A DNA stretch of 64,000 bases from Ignavibacteria bacterium UBA2333 (GTDB taxonomy: Bacteria > Bacteroidota > Ignavibacteria > Kapaibacteriales > Kapaibacteriaceae), in NCBI GenBank assembly GCA_002344895.1, contig DDUR01000101.1, forward strand, positions 124,001 to 188,000. The letters are read 5' to 3'. The position numbers were made by a program, and so were the translations under genes. Every line of letters starts with the position of its first letter. Position 1 is the stretch's first letter. Shown here in pieces: positions 42,209 to 52,141 of the stretch. The notes under the pieces are model-generated. The model ran no database searches. It was not told the DNA's origin and saw only the letters and a list, made by a program, of their open reading frames with translations.

Positions 42209-43183
42209 ATGACCATCGAGAAGATCGTGGACCGCATTGAGGCGGCCCTGAAGGAGTCTCTCTCCACCTATCAGCTTCCGGAGAATCTCTACGATCCCGT
42301 CCACTACGTCGTTGATGCCGGAGGCAAACGAATCAGGCCCGTCCTCTCCGTGCTTGCCTATCAGACGTGTGGTGGTACTGACTGGAACATCCTCCCCGCC
42401 GCCGTAGCCGTCGAGTTACTCCACACGTTTACGCTTGTCCATGATGATATTATGGACCGCTCACCAACACGACGCGGTAGGCCAACGGTTCATATGCGAT
42501 GGGATGAAAGTGCAGCAATCCTAAGTGGTGATGTGATGATTGGCATCGCACTACGTTTGTTGACGAATACGGCACAATCCGCTCCACAACCTTCGGCACT
42601 GTATGAAGCGTTTGCGACCGGCCTTGTTGACGTCTGTGAGGGACAAGCTCTCGACCTAGCGTTTCAACAGCGCCGCGACGTGACGACCGAAGAATACTTT
42701 GACATGATTACAAAGAAGACAGCTAAACTCCTTGAGATGGCCGTTACACTTGGAGCTCGTGCTGCAGGTGCGAATGACGTTATGGTGCATGATATCCGAA
42801 CATTTGCTCGCGGTCTCGGTATTGCCTTTCAACTTCAGGATGACATTCTTGACGTCGTGGGATCTCCAGACTTCGGAAAAACACCAGGCGGAGACATTGT
42901 TGAGGGAAAACGTACGTGGTTGATTCTCACGGCTGATAAACGTGCAACTGAGCGACATCACCGCGCACTACTCGAAGCATTCTGGAGTGGTAATGGCCTG
43001 GATCGTTCCCAGATTGGTGACGTCATAGAAATGTTCAACGATCTGAATGTCATTTCTGACGCTCGTTCACTCGTTGAGACATATACTCGGGACGCGTTTG
43101 AACACCTCGAACGGCTTCCAGAATCGTTATCGCGAAAGGTGTTATCCGACCTAGGCCACACACTAATGGGCCGGGCAACGTAA
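42209..43183 (+). CDS. Polyprenyl (geranylgeranyl/long-chain) diphosphate synthase
   Basis: A 324-residue trans-prenyltransferase condensing IPP onto allylic diphosphates. Motifs: DAGGKRIRPVLSVLAY, first Asp-rich LLHTFTLVHDDIMD, RRGRPTVHMRW, and the second Asp-rich FQLQDDILDVVG. Residues before the first Asp motif (HTFTL) lack large aromatics at the usual chain-length gate apart from one Phe, so the product could be C20 or longer and is not assignable by eye. The start at 42209 is preferred over an upstream ATG inside fni. Confidence 0.92.
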   Translation: MTIEKIVDRIEAALKESLSTYQLPENLYDPVHYVVDAGGKRIRPVLSVLAYQTCGGTDWNILPAAVAVELLHTFTLVHDDIMDRSPTRRGRPTVHMRWDESAAILSGDVMIGIALRLLTNTAQSAPQPSALYEAFATGLVDVCEGQALDLAFQQRRDVTTEEYFDMITKKTAKLLEMAVTLGARAAGANDVMVHDIRTFARGLGIAFQLQDDILDVVGSPDFGKTPGGDIVEGKRTWLILTADKRATERHHRALLEAFWSGNGLDRSQIGDVIEMFNDLNVISDARSLVETYTRDAFEHLERLPESLSRKVLSDLGHTLMGRAT

Positions 43184-43259
43184 CGCTCCAACACCCTCTC
43201 CATGTAACTTTTTGACATCCTCACTGTTGGGTGTCTTCAACAGGACATGGAGAAAACGA

Positions 43260-46200
43260 ATGAGGGTGGTCATAACCGATTTCGGCGTACTTATCGCCGT
43301 GGTGACCGGATTTTTATCTGGTTTCCTATCATCATCGTTATCTGCACAGAATTCTCAGCAGTTTTACGGTAGTGGCGGTTTCCGTTTTGTAGCAGCTCTT
43401 CCACCTGTTGAGTCGGTCTACCTTGAACGTTCAACCGGAGTGCCCCACAGGCTATTTGTAACAGCACAGTATGATGCAAACGTGCGGATTCTTGGTCCAG
43501 GCCCCGGGGCCAAATCGTCCTTTTTCCTTCATGCGGGTGAATACCGAGAGATTCAAATTGCACCATCGGCCATCCATAGCAGTGCAGGCACGATAGCTTC
43601 CAATGGAATTATACTCGAGTCGGACGCCCCGATAAACGTCTCCGTCATGAATTTCTGGCGGGCGAACACGGAGGTGGCAGATCTACCACCCGTTTCACAG
43701 TGGGGTACATCCTACATTGTCACGTCTACGGTACAGGATGTCTACCTTGATGGTGGTGATCTTCATGACATGCCATCTCAGCTCGTCATAGTGGCATCTC
43801 AGGACAGTACGATTGTGACTGTCACGTCGCCCGTAGCACTTGAAGGCGGGTCAGACATACCGCAGACGTCTGCTGGCGGCGCAGTACGATTTATGCTCAA
43901 CTCTGGACAGACAATACTTTTACGACCTCGAACGCAGAACAATCCAACAGATTTAGCATCGACAGATATGACCGGTGCGCTCGTTTCTGCCACAAAACCG
44001 ATCGGAGTACTCGCAGGTCATCAAAAAGGCAGTATCGATAGATTTCCGTACGACCTTTTCTACGGTATGGGGTTTACAGCTGTTTCTACGCGTAATTCGT
44101 TCTTTGATCCGTTACGCCCGATGACGTTTTCAGGAACAACCTTTGTTACAGCTCCACTACGTTCACCAACACGAAATTGGGCCCGAGCAGCATCGCTGTT
44201 TGGCATGGATGCTGTCTATGGTGACTACGTAAAATTCACTGCCATCGATGCACCAATTACAATTTCTTTTGATGATGGTAATGGCCAACGCAACCTTGTG
44301 ACGCTACAACGACGCGGTCAGAGTTACGTAGCTGGAACGGTCGACAGACCTACTGTATGGACAGGAACCGGACGTTTTCACGCCGTGCAGTTCCTAAAAT
44401 CATACGGCGACGACGACGCACCTTTTGCAGCACCAGGCTCAGGTGTAGCTGCACATCCAGACTGGATCATCGGGACTCCTGCACGTGTAGATCTCTTCCC
44501 AGCAGAACGTTGGGCAAGGGCAGCGTCGTTTACCGTTCCGACAGGTCTACCGTCGCGACTGGCCATCGTTGTTCCTGCAGACTATGCAACACATATCTTC
44601 CTTAATGGTCGCTCGTTACTGTCAGCCGTGGGATCTGTTGGGCAGCGAATTGGACAATCGAGTTTCCTGACGTTAAACGGATCCGTTGCACCTGGACCTA
44701 TCGTTGTGACGACAACTCACGACAGTGCGAGGTTTCAGATTGTTTATTACGGTACGTCGGATGACTATAACAAAGCTGATGGTGCCAAGGACATGGGTGA
44801 GGTTCACTCTTATGCAGCTGTGACAGGAGCGGAATCATTTACGCCGTGTGACGATACCGTGAACATTTCCGTTGTTGATTCATGTTTCGATGCACGAGTC
44901 CACTTTGCGTCAACAGCTTCATGTGAAGCTGAACGTGGCATCATTGTCGTCGTCGACTCGTCAAACGTGAGGATTACGACACGGTCGACTCAAACAGGTC
45001 ATGTTGTTCTCGTTTCACCAGTGCAGATTGGAAAGTCAGGCTCTGCCAAACTACGCTGGATTCGTGCGAATGGACGATATGTTGATACCGTCATAACACG
45101 TGTAGGGTCAGGTCTCCAGATATCACCAACAACAATTCAGCTTGGTCGTGTCGTAGTAGGTGAAACGTCTACCTTTTCCGTAAAGGTGCACAATCCAATG
45201 GACCATCCGGTTACGATTACAGATGTTACATCAGTTTCGACCGTCAACGTAACATCCGACGACATACCACTTCACATACCACAACGTGATTCGGCACAAT
45301 TCACAATTCGTCTCACCATCCCCACCTCTCTTCGCTCTGTTAATCTTCGTGTCCACTACGATTGTGGTTATGAAGATGTTAAGGTCCAATGGGAAGTTGG
45401 CACGAAGTCTATTGTTGTAGGTGATATGACGTGGACGAACATTGATGTGCGTTCACCAGGTGTAGAACGCACCGTGACGATTCAAAACGTTGGTTCAATG
45501 CCCGTCACAGTTACGGACTACGATCGATTAGCGCTGGCCGGATCTCCAAACTTTTTTGCTATCAAGGACCTTGACGATCGACTGCCGTTTGTGATGCAGC
45601 CTGGACAGAGCACGACATTCCGCATATCATATAGTCCCATGGGAGATGCCCGACCAGAGGGCCATGAACTTCGTCTACCCTTCTTTACTGATGCCACGGG
45701 TATTGACACAATTTCTATCCTGAAAGGAAACGGCGTAACGAAGGCCATCAACTTTCAAGGCCATTCGTGGTACGTACGTGTCATTGATCGATATCAGCAA
45801 CAACAGAACATCACCCAATACGACGGCAGAATTGCCATACGTTCAAACGAAGATGTAACGATTGAGTCAATCACCGTTGACGGAAATGACGCTCGGTATT
45901 TCGAATTGAGTATACCTCCGAGTCAACTACGAGCAGGTGTTTCTCTTGAACTTCCAGTAGCGTTTCGTCCAATAGAACTTCCCAACCGAGTTGCGGAACG
46001 TAGTGACTATCTCGCCCGTGTTGTTCTCGTTACTCGATCAGGCGATCGATTTGACACAACCACAGCCGATCTCACTGCTGTGGCCGTTCAACCACATGCA
46101 CGGTCACGTCATGCGGATCTCGGAACGCATATGGTAAACTCCGGGCTCGTTCGTGATACAGTCTATCTCATAAACTCTCATATCGATCAGGTACAATCGA

Positions 46201-47543
46201 TCTACGGTTCTTCCCATGGCACCGATACACTTATCGTTCAAGACATTCGGATCTCCGCATCGCCTGCTCTGAATATTGAGTCGACATGGTTAACACAACT
46301 GCGACAACTACCCGTCGCCATCGCACCGGGCGACTCACTTGCCATTCCCGTTGAACTATCCACGACTGTTGCAGGAACGTTCTTGGCCACCTGGGAACTG
46401 TTGAGTGACGCACCATACGATGTGTCATATAATGTTACCGGCATTGTTACGGACGCGCAGGCTGAATCAATACTGCTGGATTCTACTGAACTGAGGACGT
46501 ACGTCTTTACAAGTATCAACGGGTCAGTGCAGCTTGCCAATCGTTCCACATCAAACCGACTAGTTCAACTTCGTCTACGTGGCACGGATTCTCAAGTATT
46601 TTCCGTTGATACAACGCAGATGTTATCCGTTTTGGCAAACTCAACACTTGACATTGCCGTACGCTTCTCACCAACTTCGGTAACCGAAACTTCTCCTGGA
46701 CAGCAGCTCGGTGTACGCCTTCCTTCACGGCTTGGACAGCCCTATGAAGCGTTTATCGAAGTTCTGGATGAAAATGGAATCGTGCTTGTTACCGGACGAG
46801 TCAGGGGGCATGCTACGTATCTCCATGGTGTTGTTCAGCTACAAGCACCTGATACAGTCGCCGTTGGCAATGTCTTCCCAGTCATCGTGACATTAGGCAA
46901 ACAACCAGACGACATCCGTGATGGAGTGTGGTCATCGATCGCACTTACGGTTCAATTCGACTCTACTATGTCGATACCCATCGAAGATGTATGGAAACCA
47001 TCACCGGCAACACTTGCATCTTCGATGTTTGAAGTTCGCCATGAGAGCGGACGAATCCATGTTGACATGTTTGATACGACGGCATCTGACATACTTGGTG
47101 CGGGTGACACACTCGGCACGCTGTACTTCAAGTCGTTGGCTGGAATACCAACATCCGGTGCGGTAAACTTTTCGGCCCGCTTTGCGGTAGAGGGTGTTCG
47201 TAATGACCGTGATATGATGGCCGGGCGATATGTACTGCTTGACGGAAGTATAGCAGAGACAATGACCTTACTCGACTGTGCACCGTCGAGGCGACTCGTA
47301 CGGTTTGTATTGCCAAACGCCGTTACTGTCTCGCGTACATCCGTAGGCGACGTTACCGTCTCAGTACGAGCAGACAATGCCCGGCAGCTGACGATTCGCT
47401 GTATTGATATCCTTGGACGTACCGTCGACGAACGAATCGTTGAAGGGCCAGAATCAACGTACGTCCTGGATGACGTTGGTACTGGCCCAATCTATGCCTA
47501 CGTGGTTGGCGTTAGAGAGTTAACGACTCAACGACGTCCTTAA
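43260..47543 (+). CDS. Very large secreted protein: IgGFc-binding-like N-terminus, choice-of-anchor D/Hydin-type repeats, T9SS-like tail
   Basis: A 1427-residue exported protein. The ATG at 43260 is preceded by GGAG at a normal distance and begins a signal peptide ending SSSLSAQ. Residues about 30-540 resemble the IgGFc-binding N-terminal domain (VSQWGTSYIVTS, SQDSTIVTVTSP, KPIGVLAGHQKGS, HLNG-type segments). About 620-1150 contain several ASPM/SPD-2/Hydin-like Ig modules, each with a pattern like LGRVVVGETSTFSVKVHN and a GxxVTV core. About 1230-1330 resembles a cohesin-like module (VAVGNVFPVIVTLG, GDTLGTLYFKS). The end (RQLTIRCIDILGRTVDE...) resembles a T9SS type A sorting domain. Probably an adhesin; ligand unknown. 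Its last 32 bp overlap the convergent murD. Confidence 0.8.
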   Translation: MRVVITDFGVLIAVVTGFLSGFLSSSLSAQNSQQFYGSGGFRFVAALPPVESVYLERSTGVPHRLFVTAQYDANVRILGPGPGAKSSFFLHAGEYREIQIAPSAIHSSAGTIASNGIILESDAPINVSVMNFWRANTEVADLPPVSQWGTSYIVTSTVQDVYLDGGDLHDMPSQLVIVASQDSTIVTVTSPVALEGGSDIPQTSAGGAVRFMLNSGQTILLRPRTQNNPTDLASTDMTGALVSATKPIGVLAGHQKGSIDRFPYDLFYGMGFTAVSTRNSFFDPLRPMTFSGTTFVTAPLRSPTRNWARAASLFGMDAVYGDYVKFTAIDAPITISFDDGNGQRNLVTLQRRGQSYVAGTVDRPTVWTGTGRFHAVQFLKSYGDDDAPFAAPGSGVAAHPDWIIGTPARVDLFPAERWARAASFTVPTGLPSRLAIVVPADYATHIFLNGRSLLSAVGSVGQRIGQSSFLTLNGSVAPGPIVVTTTHDSARFQIVYYGTSDDYNKADGAKDMGEVHSYAAVTGAESFTPCDDTVNISVVDSCFDARVHFASTASCEAERGIIVVVDSSNVRITTRSTQTGHVVLVSPVQIGKSGSAKLRWIRANGRYVDTVITRVGSGLQISPTTIQLGRVVVGETSTFSVKVHNPMDHPVTITDVTSVSTVNVTSDDIPLHIPQRDSAQFTIRLTIPTSLRSVNLRVHYDCGYEDVKVQWEVGTKSIVVGDMTWTNIDVRSPGVERTVTIQNVGSMPVTVTDYDRLALAGSPNFFAIKDLDDRLPFVMQPGQSTTFRISYSPMGDARPEGHELRLPFFTDATGIDTISILKGNGVTKAINFQGHSWYVRVIDRYQQQQNITQYDGRIAIRSNEDVTIESITVDGNDARYFELSIPPSQLRAGVSLELPVAFRPIELPNRVAERSDYLARVVLVTRSGDRFDTTTADLTAVAVQPHARSRHADLGTHMVNSGLVRDTVYLINSHIDQVQSIYGSSHGTDTLIVQDIRISASPALNIESTWLTQLRQLPVAIAPGDSLAIPVELSTTVAGTFLATWELLSDAPYDVSYNVTGIVTDAQAESILLDSTELRTYVFTSINGSVQLANRSTSNRLVQLRLRGTDSQVFSVDTTQMLSVLANSTLDIAVRFSPTSVTETSPGQQLGVRLPSRLGQPYEAFIEVLDENGIVLVTGRVRGHATYLHGVVQLQAPDTVAVGNVFPVIVTLGKQPDDIRDGVWSSIALTVQFDSTMSIPIEDVWKPSPATLASSMFEVRHESGRIHVDMFDTTASDILGAGDTLGTLYFKSLAGIPTSGAVNFSARFAVEGVRNDRDMMAGRYVLLDGSIAETMTLLDCAPSRRLVRFVLPNAVTVSRTSVGDVTVSVRADNARQLTIRCIDILGRTVDERIVEGPESTYVLDDVGTGPIYAYVVGVRELTTQRRP

Positions 47544-48843
47544 AGGCACGTCCACGTTCTTCGTAGTTCGAAAACATATCGAAGGACTTACATGCTGGTG
47601 AGAACAGAACAACGTCTCCACTATCCGCAAGTTCTGCGCTCAAACGAACAGCTTCGCTCATAGACGCTGCCTTTACACATCGTTTTGTTGTGCACCAGTG
47701 GCTGAAGATGGCGTCGGCCTCTTCACCTATGCAGACAATGGCGCGTACATTGGTGGCTACAAGTTCGTCGAGGGCCGTGTAATCGTTGTTGTCACCCCGG
47801 CCACCTGCTATCCACACGATGGGCCTGTCAAAGCTCGACAAGGCATACCAGGCCGCGTTCACATTTGTTGCTTTTGAGTCATTCACATACGATACTGATC
47901 GTACCGTGCGCACATTCTCCAATCGATGCTCTACCCCAGAGAACGATTGCAGTGAGTCTCGAATGTCTTCATTACGTACTTCAAGAGCACGTGCGGAAAG
48001 TGCGGCCGCCATGGAGTTGTAGGTGTTGTGAACTCCACGAAGGCCTAGTCTGCGAACAGGCATGAGGATCTCCTCTTTATGCTGGTCGGCCGTCAGTACG
48101 ATATTGTCCCCCCGGACAAAAGCACCTTCAACTTCGGTGCGAACGCTGAAATAGCGAACTCGGCTGTTGGCCACCGACGCAGCCGCTGCTGCATGCGGAT
48201 CGTCGGCATTCAAAATTACAATATCATTGCGTCTCTGATGTGATAGAATTTTCCACTTAGCTTGCACATACTGTTCAAATGTTCCATGATACGTAAGATG
48301 ATCAGCTGTAATGTTGAGTATAACAGCAACACGGGGTGCAAATGATGAGATAGTATCCAACTGATATGAGCTCGTTTCACAAACGATGATAGTGTTATCC
48401 GAGATCGAACCAACAAACGCAGATAACGGTGTGCCGATGTTTCCGCCCTCTACCACGTCCCTACCTGATTGTCGCAGAATATGAGCTGTTAACGATGTAG
48501 TTGTTGTTTTCCCATTTGTTCCTGTGATGGCAACAATTGGTGAACTGAGAAATCGCGAAGCATACTCAAGCTCACCAACAACCTCAATAGCACGTTCTGC
48601 GGCCTTTGTGCGTACGACGTTCGTTGGTGGAACTCCTGGAGAGACAATGATAAGATCAGCATCGAGCGCTCGATCCGTTGAGCCACCGAATTCTGCCGTG
48701 ATTCCAAGGGTAACCAATTCCCTAGCTAATGCCGTTTCTTCCTTACTGCGCTGCTCTGTTACAAAGACGTCATGTCCTTGACGTACGGCCAACTTGGCTG
48801 CCTCAACGCCACTCTTCCCTGCTCCAACGATGGTAATGTGCAT
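47512..48843 (-). CDS. murD: UDP-N-acetylmuramoyl-L-alanine:D-glutamate ligase
   Basis: Adds D-Glu to UDP-MurNAc-L-Ala in peptidoglycan synthesis. The 443-residue protein has a Rossmann N-terminal domain (HITIVGAGKSGVEAAKLA), P-loop AITGTNGKTTTTSLTA, EGGNIGTPL, VCETSSYQLDTI, ILNITADHLTYHGT, YVNDSKATNVNAA and WIAGGRGDNND. The ATG at 48843 is used; the longest frame starts at a TTG two codons earlier. TATTTTTG ends three bases before the ATG. No other mur gene is adjacent, so it lies outside a dcw cluster. Confidence 0.95.
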   Translation of the reverse strand: MHITIVGAGKSGVEAAKLAVRQGHDVFVTEQRSKEETALARELVTLGITAEFGGSTDRALDADLIIVSPGVPPTNVVRTKAAERAIEVVGELEYASRFLSSPIVAITGTNGKTTTTSLTAHILRQSGRDVVEGGNIGTPLSAFVGSISDNTIIVCETSSYQLDTISSFAPRVAVILNITADHLTYHGTFEQYVQAKWKILSHQRRNDIVILNADDPHAAAAASVANSRVRYFSVRTEVEGAFVRGDNIVLTADQHKEEILMPVRRLGLRGVHNTYNSMAAALSARALEVRNEDIRDSLQSFSGVEHRLENVRTVRSVSYVNDSKATNVNAAWYALSSFDRPIVWIAGGRGDNNDYTALDELVATNVRAIVCIGEEADAIFSHWCTTKRCVKAASMSEAVRLSAELADSGDVVLFSPACKSFDMFSNYEERGRAFKDVVESLTL

Positions 48844-48846
48844 CTG

Positions 48847-48854
48847 CAAAAATA
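48847..48854 (-). promoter_or_regulatory. TATTTTTG box abutting the murD start
   Basis: The minus strand reads TATTTTTG, ending 3 bases before the ATG; there is no ribosome site between. Confidence 0.45.
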
Positions 48855-48947
48855 GACCGAAGATGAACTATGTTCGGAGCGAATACGTTAAGGACGCCAC
48901 CGAAGACTCGAAACTCCTGCACAATCTCCTTCGAATAGCCTCATCCC

Positions 48948-49853
48948 GTGATCTCCATTCGCTCCCTACGCAAACTCTACGGCGACTTTGTTGCTGTGGA
49001 CGGGCTGGATATGACCGTTGAGCCCGGCGACATCTATGGCTTCCTTGGTCCTAATGGAGCTGGCAAAAGCACAACCATCCGGATGATGTTGTCACTCGTT
49101 GCCCCCACGTCGGGCACGATTGAGATCTTTGGACAGAATCTTCAAACGCATCGACATGACATCCTTCGACGAATCGGTGCAATTGTCGAACGTCCAGATT
49201 TCTATAACTACCTGACGGCCTACAAAAATCTTGAGCTTCTTGGGCGCTTAAGTGGTGCTGACATTTCGAAGAAGAACATCATGCGTGTCCTCGGAATTGT
49301 AGGCCTTGATACACGCCATAACAGCAAGGTCAAAACATTTTCCCACGGTATGAAACAACGTTTGGGTATTGCCCAGACACTGTTACACGATCCAGATCTG
49401 ATTGTGCTGGATGAGCCAACAACCGGACTTGACCCTCATGGTATGGTTGACGTTCGCGAGCTGATTCTTTCGCTTTCGGCAGATCTGCGGAAAACCGTTG
49501 TTCTTTCGTCACACATTCTGCCTGAGGTTGAGCTCACAGCAACACGTATGATTATCATTGCCAAGGGCAAGGCCATCATTGAGGGTTCTGTTCGCGAGTT
49601 ACTTGATGCTGGGCGTATGAAGGTAACGATTGAGACCCCCTCTGCCGATGCGGCGATAGCCGCAATCGGCAGTAGCCCCTTTGCCAATACTCTTCAGGGC
49701 AGATCAGAACACGGATGTGTGTTACAGTTGGAGCGCGCAGAAATACCAGAAGTAGTCCGACTACTCGTTGAACGTGGTATTGCTCTTGAATCCGTCACTC
49801 CCGTTCGTAGTCTTGAAGCGACGTTTATGGGTCTCACACAGGAGGCCGCATGA
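48948..49853 (+). CDS. ABC transporter ATP-binding protein
   Basis: A 301-residue nucleotide-binding subunit with a GTG start. Walker A is GPNGAGKST (about 35-43), signature SHGMKQRLGIAQ, Walker B LIVLDEPTTGLDPHG, and the H-loop VLSSHILPE. The C-terminal 80 residues are the variable domain of drug/Nat/YhaQ-like ABC-2 exporters. Its stop overlaps the permease start (ATGA). Substrate unknown. Confidence 0.93.
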   Translation: MISIRSLRKLYGDFVAVDGLDMTVEPGDIYGFLGPNGAGKSTTIRMMLSLVAPTSGTIEIFGQNLQTHRHDILRRIGAIVERPDFYNYLTAYKNLELLGRLSGADISKKNIMRVLGIVGLDTRHNSKVKTFSHGMKQRLGIAQTLLHDPDLIVLDEPTTGLDPHGMVDVRELILSLSADLRKTVVLSSHILPEVELTATRMIIIAKGKAIIEGSVRELLDAGRMKVTIETPSADAAIAAIGSSPFANTLQGRSEHGCVLQLERAEIPEVVRLLVERGIALESVTPVRSLEATFMGLTQEAA

Positions 49854-50686
49854 TGAATGTCCTGCATGTTGAGCTGGCAAAGGTCTTCTCGAAGTGGCGC
49901 ACCTTTATCGGCTTTATCGCATTAGCGGTACTTATCCCCGTCATTGTCCTCGCAATGAAGGCCGAAGGTAATACCTACTTTTCGTTTGCTACGCAGACGT
50001 TACAGCAGGCATTTACAATTACCGGCAATCTTATGAACGGTTATACGGTGGCCTACATCATTTTTGGATCACTCTATATCCACGTGCCGTTTCTTGTAAC
50101 ACTGGTAGCCGGCGATATTCTCGCCGGAGAAGCAACGGCTGGGACGTATCGACTTATTCTCACACGTCCTGTATCGCGTACAACAATGGTTACGGCCAAG
50201 TGGATTGCTTCGTCACTCTATACCGTGGGCCTTGTCATCATCATGGCTGCCCTGAGTCTTGGCCTCGGTATTGCCCTTCTCGGTACGGGCGAAGTTGTTG
50301 TGATTCGAAGCCAGATCACCATCATTGCTGCTGATGATGCACTGTGGCGATTTGCCGCTGCCTATGGTTACGCCATTATCAGTATGCTGACGGTTAGTGG
50401 TGTGGCCTTTCTCTTTAGTTCCCTTGTGGAGAACTCCATCGGCCCCATCATGTCGACGATGGCCATCATCATCGTGTTTACCATCATCAGCGCAATTGAC
50501 GTACCGATACTAGCCACTATCCGACCATTCTTGTTTACGAATCACATGACGGGATGGCGTTTTCTGTTTGATGATCCTGTTCCGTGGCCGCGTATCATAA
50601 CAAGTGGTAGTATCCTTCTCGGCCACATCGTTGCCTGTTACCTCGCTGCACTCTTCATTCTCCGTCGGAAGGACATCCTCACGTGA
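49850..50686 (+). CDS. ABC-2-type permease
   Basis: A 278-residue membrane subunit with six hydrophobic segments and the ABC-2 pattern: GDILAGEATAGTYRLILTRPVSRTTMVTAKW in the first cytoplasmic loop (the family's conserved EEEx/GT-like region), followed by four closely spaced helices. It pairs with the preceding ATPase as a two-gene exporter. A GTGA overlap couples it to the downstream LolA-like gene, suggesting the exporter and the periplasmic protein work together. Confidence 0.9.
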   Translation: MMNVLHVELAKVFSKWRTFIGFIALAVLIPVIVLAMKAEGNTYFSFATQTLQQAFTITGNLMNGYTVAYIIFGSLYIHVPFLVTLVAGDILAGEATAGTYRLILTRPVSRTTMVTAKWIASSLYTVGLVIIMAALSLGLGIALLGTGEVVVIRSQITIIAADDALWRFAAAYGYAIISMLTVSGVAFLFSSLVENSIGPIMSTMAIIIVFTIISAIDVPILATIRPFLFTNHMTGWRFLFDDPVPWPRIITSGSILLGHIVACYLAALFILRRKDILT

Positions 50687-51363
50687 TCGTTCACAAAATA
50701 CGTCTGCTCTGTTACGTTCTAGTTCTCGTCACTTTTTCACCCGCTGCCCTTTGGTCAGCCACAGCGCAGGACTATCTCGACCAAATCAAGGCCAAGATGT
50801 CTGCTGTAAAAAAGTATAGTGCCGAGCTGCGCATCAAGGTCGACGTACCATTCCTGAAAGCTCCGGAGTCGACGGCATCCATTACGTTTGAAGCTCCCGA
50901 CAAAACGACGATTGATGCACCTGGTTTTGCTATGATTCCCAAACAAGGCGCAGATTTATCGGCTCAACGAATCCTTTCAAAGCCCTACCTCGCCGTCGAT
51001 GCCGGAACGGATGTGTTTCGTGGCATTCGTATGCGAAAGGTAAAGATCGTTCCCGTCGATGACGCCGATGACATTGCCACGGCCGTTATCTGGATCGATA
51101 CAATCTCCGTTCTGCCCATGAAGGTTGTGACAACCACACGTACTGGTGGTACAGTCACAGCAGAGCTTGTCTATGACGTTCCAGCGGCCCGCGAAAAAGG
51201 ACTGCCGAGTTACGTCAAACTCATGATGAATATTGGCAACTTCGAACTCCCTAAAACCATGACAGGTGACTTTGAAACTCCAAGTCCTCAGAAAGGGGCT
51301 AAGGGGGCGCAGAATGGTATGGCAACCGTTGAGATCTGGTATACGAAGTACAAGATTCAATAG
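50683..51363 (+). CDS. Periplasmic LolA-like protein
   Basis: A 226-residue protein with a signal peptide (about 1-28, ends WSATAQ) and then DYLDQIKAKMSAVKKYSAELRIKVDVPFLK, as in the outer membrane lipoprotein-sorting family. Beta-rich throughout (DKTTIDAPGFAMIP, VIWIDTISVLPMKVVTTT), consistent with a half-barrel lipid-binding fold. GTG start overlapping the permease stop (GTGA). Near its end, a 9-bp repeat pair encodes QKGAKGAQ, an apparent in-frame insertion before the last strand. Cargo unknown. Confidence 0.75.
   Translation: MIVHKIRLLCYVLVLVTFSPAALWSATAQDYLDQIKAKMSAVKKYSAELRIKVDVPFLKAPESTASITFEAPDKTTIDAPGFAMIPKQGADLSAQRILSKPYLAVDAGTDVFRGIRMRKVKIVPVDDADDIATAVIWIDTISVLPMKVVTTTRTGGTVTAELVYDVPAAREKGLPSYVKLMMNIGNFELPKTMTGDFETPSPQKGAKGAQNGMATVEIWYTKYKIQ
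51295..51308 (+). repeat. 9-bp GGGGC repeat pair
   Basis: Cores at 51295-51299 and 51304-51308, period 9, encoding QKGAKGAQ in the LolA-like protein. Confidence 0.65.
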
Positions 51364-51373
51364 GAGATATTTA

Positions 51374-52141
51374 CTAAACTATGACAGCACCTACGGGACA
51401 GTGATCACTTCCGAGGACGTCTGGGGCTATCCATGCATTCCGGAGTGACGACTGGAGATTGTCGGTTATCCAGTGATAGTCAATTCTCCAGCCCACATTA
51501 CGTTCACGGGCCTTTGTGAAGTAGTCCCAATACGTATACTGATCCGGTTCCTCAGGATGGAATTCTCGGAAGGTGTCTATCCAGCCAGCAGCAACAAGCT
51601 CGTCAAGTTTTACGCGCTCTTCAGGTAGGAAGCCGGTTGTCTTTTCATTTTCCTTCGGACGTGCAAGATCGATCGGAAAGTGAGCTGTGTTATAGTCACC
51701 ACCAACAAGAATCCGACGTCCCTCCTTACGTTGTTGAGCACATCGAGCAAAGAGTGCATCATAAAATGCAAGCTTATACGGGACGCGGCTGTTACCCGTT
51801 GATCCATTTGGGAAGTAGACACCATAAATACTGAGGTCGCCATACTGCGCTTCCAGTATTCGGCCTTCATTATCGATATCCTCAACACCAATCTTCGAGA
51901 TTACGTTATCAGGTTTTTCGCGTGTCAGAATTCCGACGCCACTGTAGCCCTTTTTACGTTCGCAAGAATGCCAGAAGGTATGATACCCTGCAACATTGCG
52001 AATCTCCTCCGGTATGGAATCAACATCGGCCTTTGTTTCCTGCAACATCAGAACGTCGGGTTTCGCTTCATCAAGCCACTCAAGGAAACCCTTCTTTAAC
52101 ACTGCACGAATGCCGTTAACATTCCACGATACAATCTTCAT
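51374..52141 (-). CDS. xth: Exodeoxyribonuclease III (AP endonuclease)
   Basis: A 255-residue DNA-repair enzyme of the EEP family, cutting at abasic sites and degrading 3' ends. Motifs: KIVSWNVNGIRAVLKKG, LMLQETKAD (catalytic Glu), SGVGILTR, IYGVYFPNG, VGGDYNTAH, WRIDYHWIT and SDHCPVGAV. All expected metal and catalytic residues are visible. Its ATG overlaps the pyrE stop (ATGA), so the two are translationally coupled. Confidence 0.96.
   Translation of the reverse strand: MKIVSWNVNGIRAVLKKGFLEWLDEAKPDVLMLQETKADVDSIPEEIRNVAGYHTFWHSCERKKGYSGVGILTREKPDNVISKIGVEDIDNEGRILEAQYGDLSIYGVYFPNGSTGNSRVPYKLAFYDALFARCAQQRKEGRRILVGGDYNTAHFPIDLARPKENEKTTGFLPEERVKLDELVAAGWIDTFREFHPEEPDQYTYWDYFTKARERNVGWRIDYHWITDNLQSSLRNAWIAPDVLGSDHCPVGAVIV

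Noticed and set aside
48844..48849. TTG start two codons before the murD ATG
   Set aside because: The adjacent ATG matches the conserved beginning of MurD and no ribosome site supports TTG.
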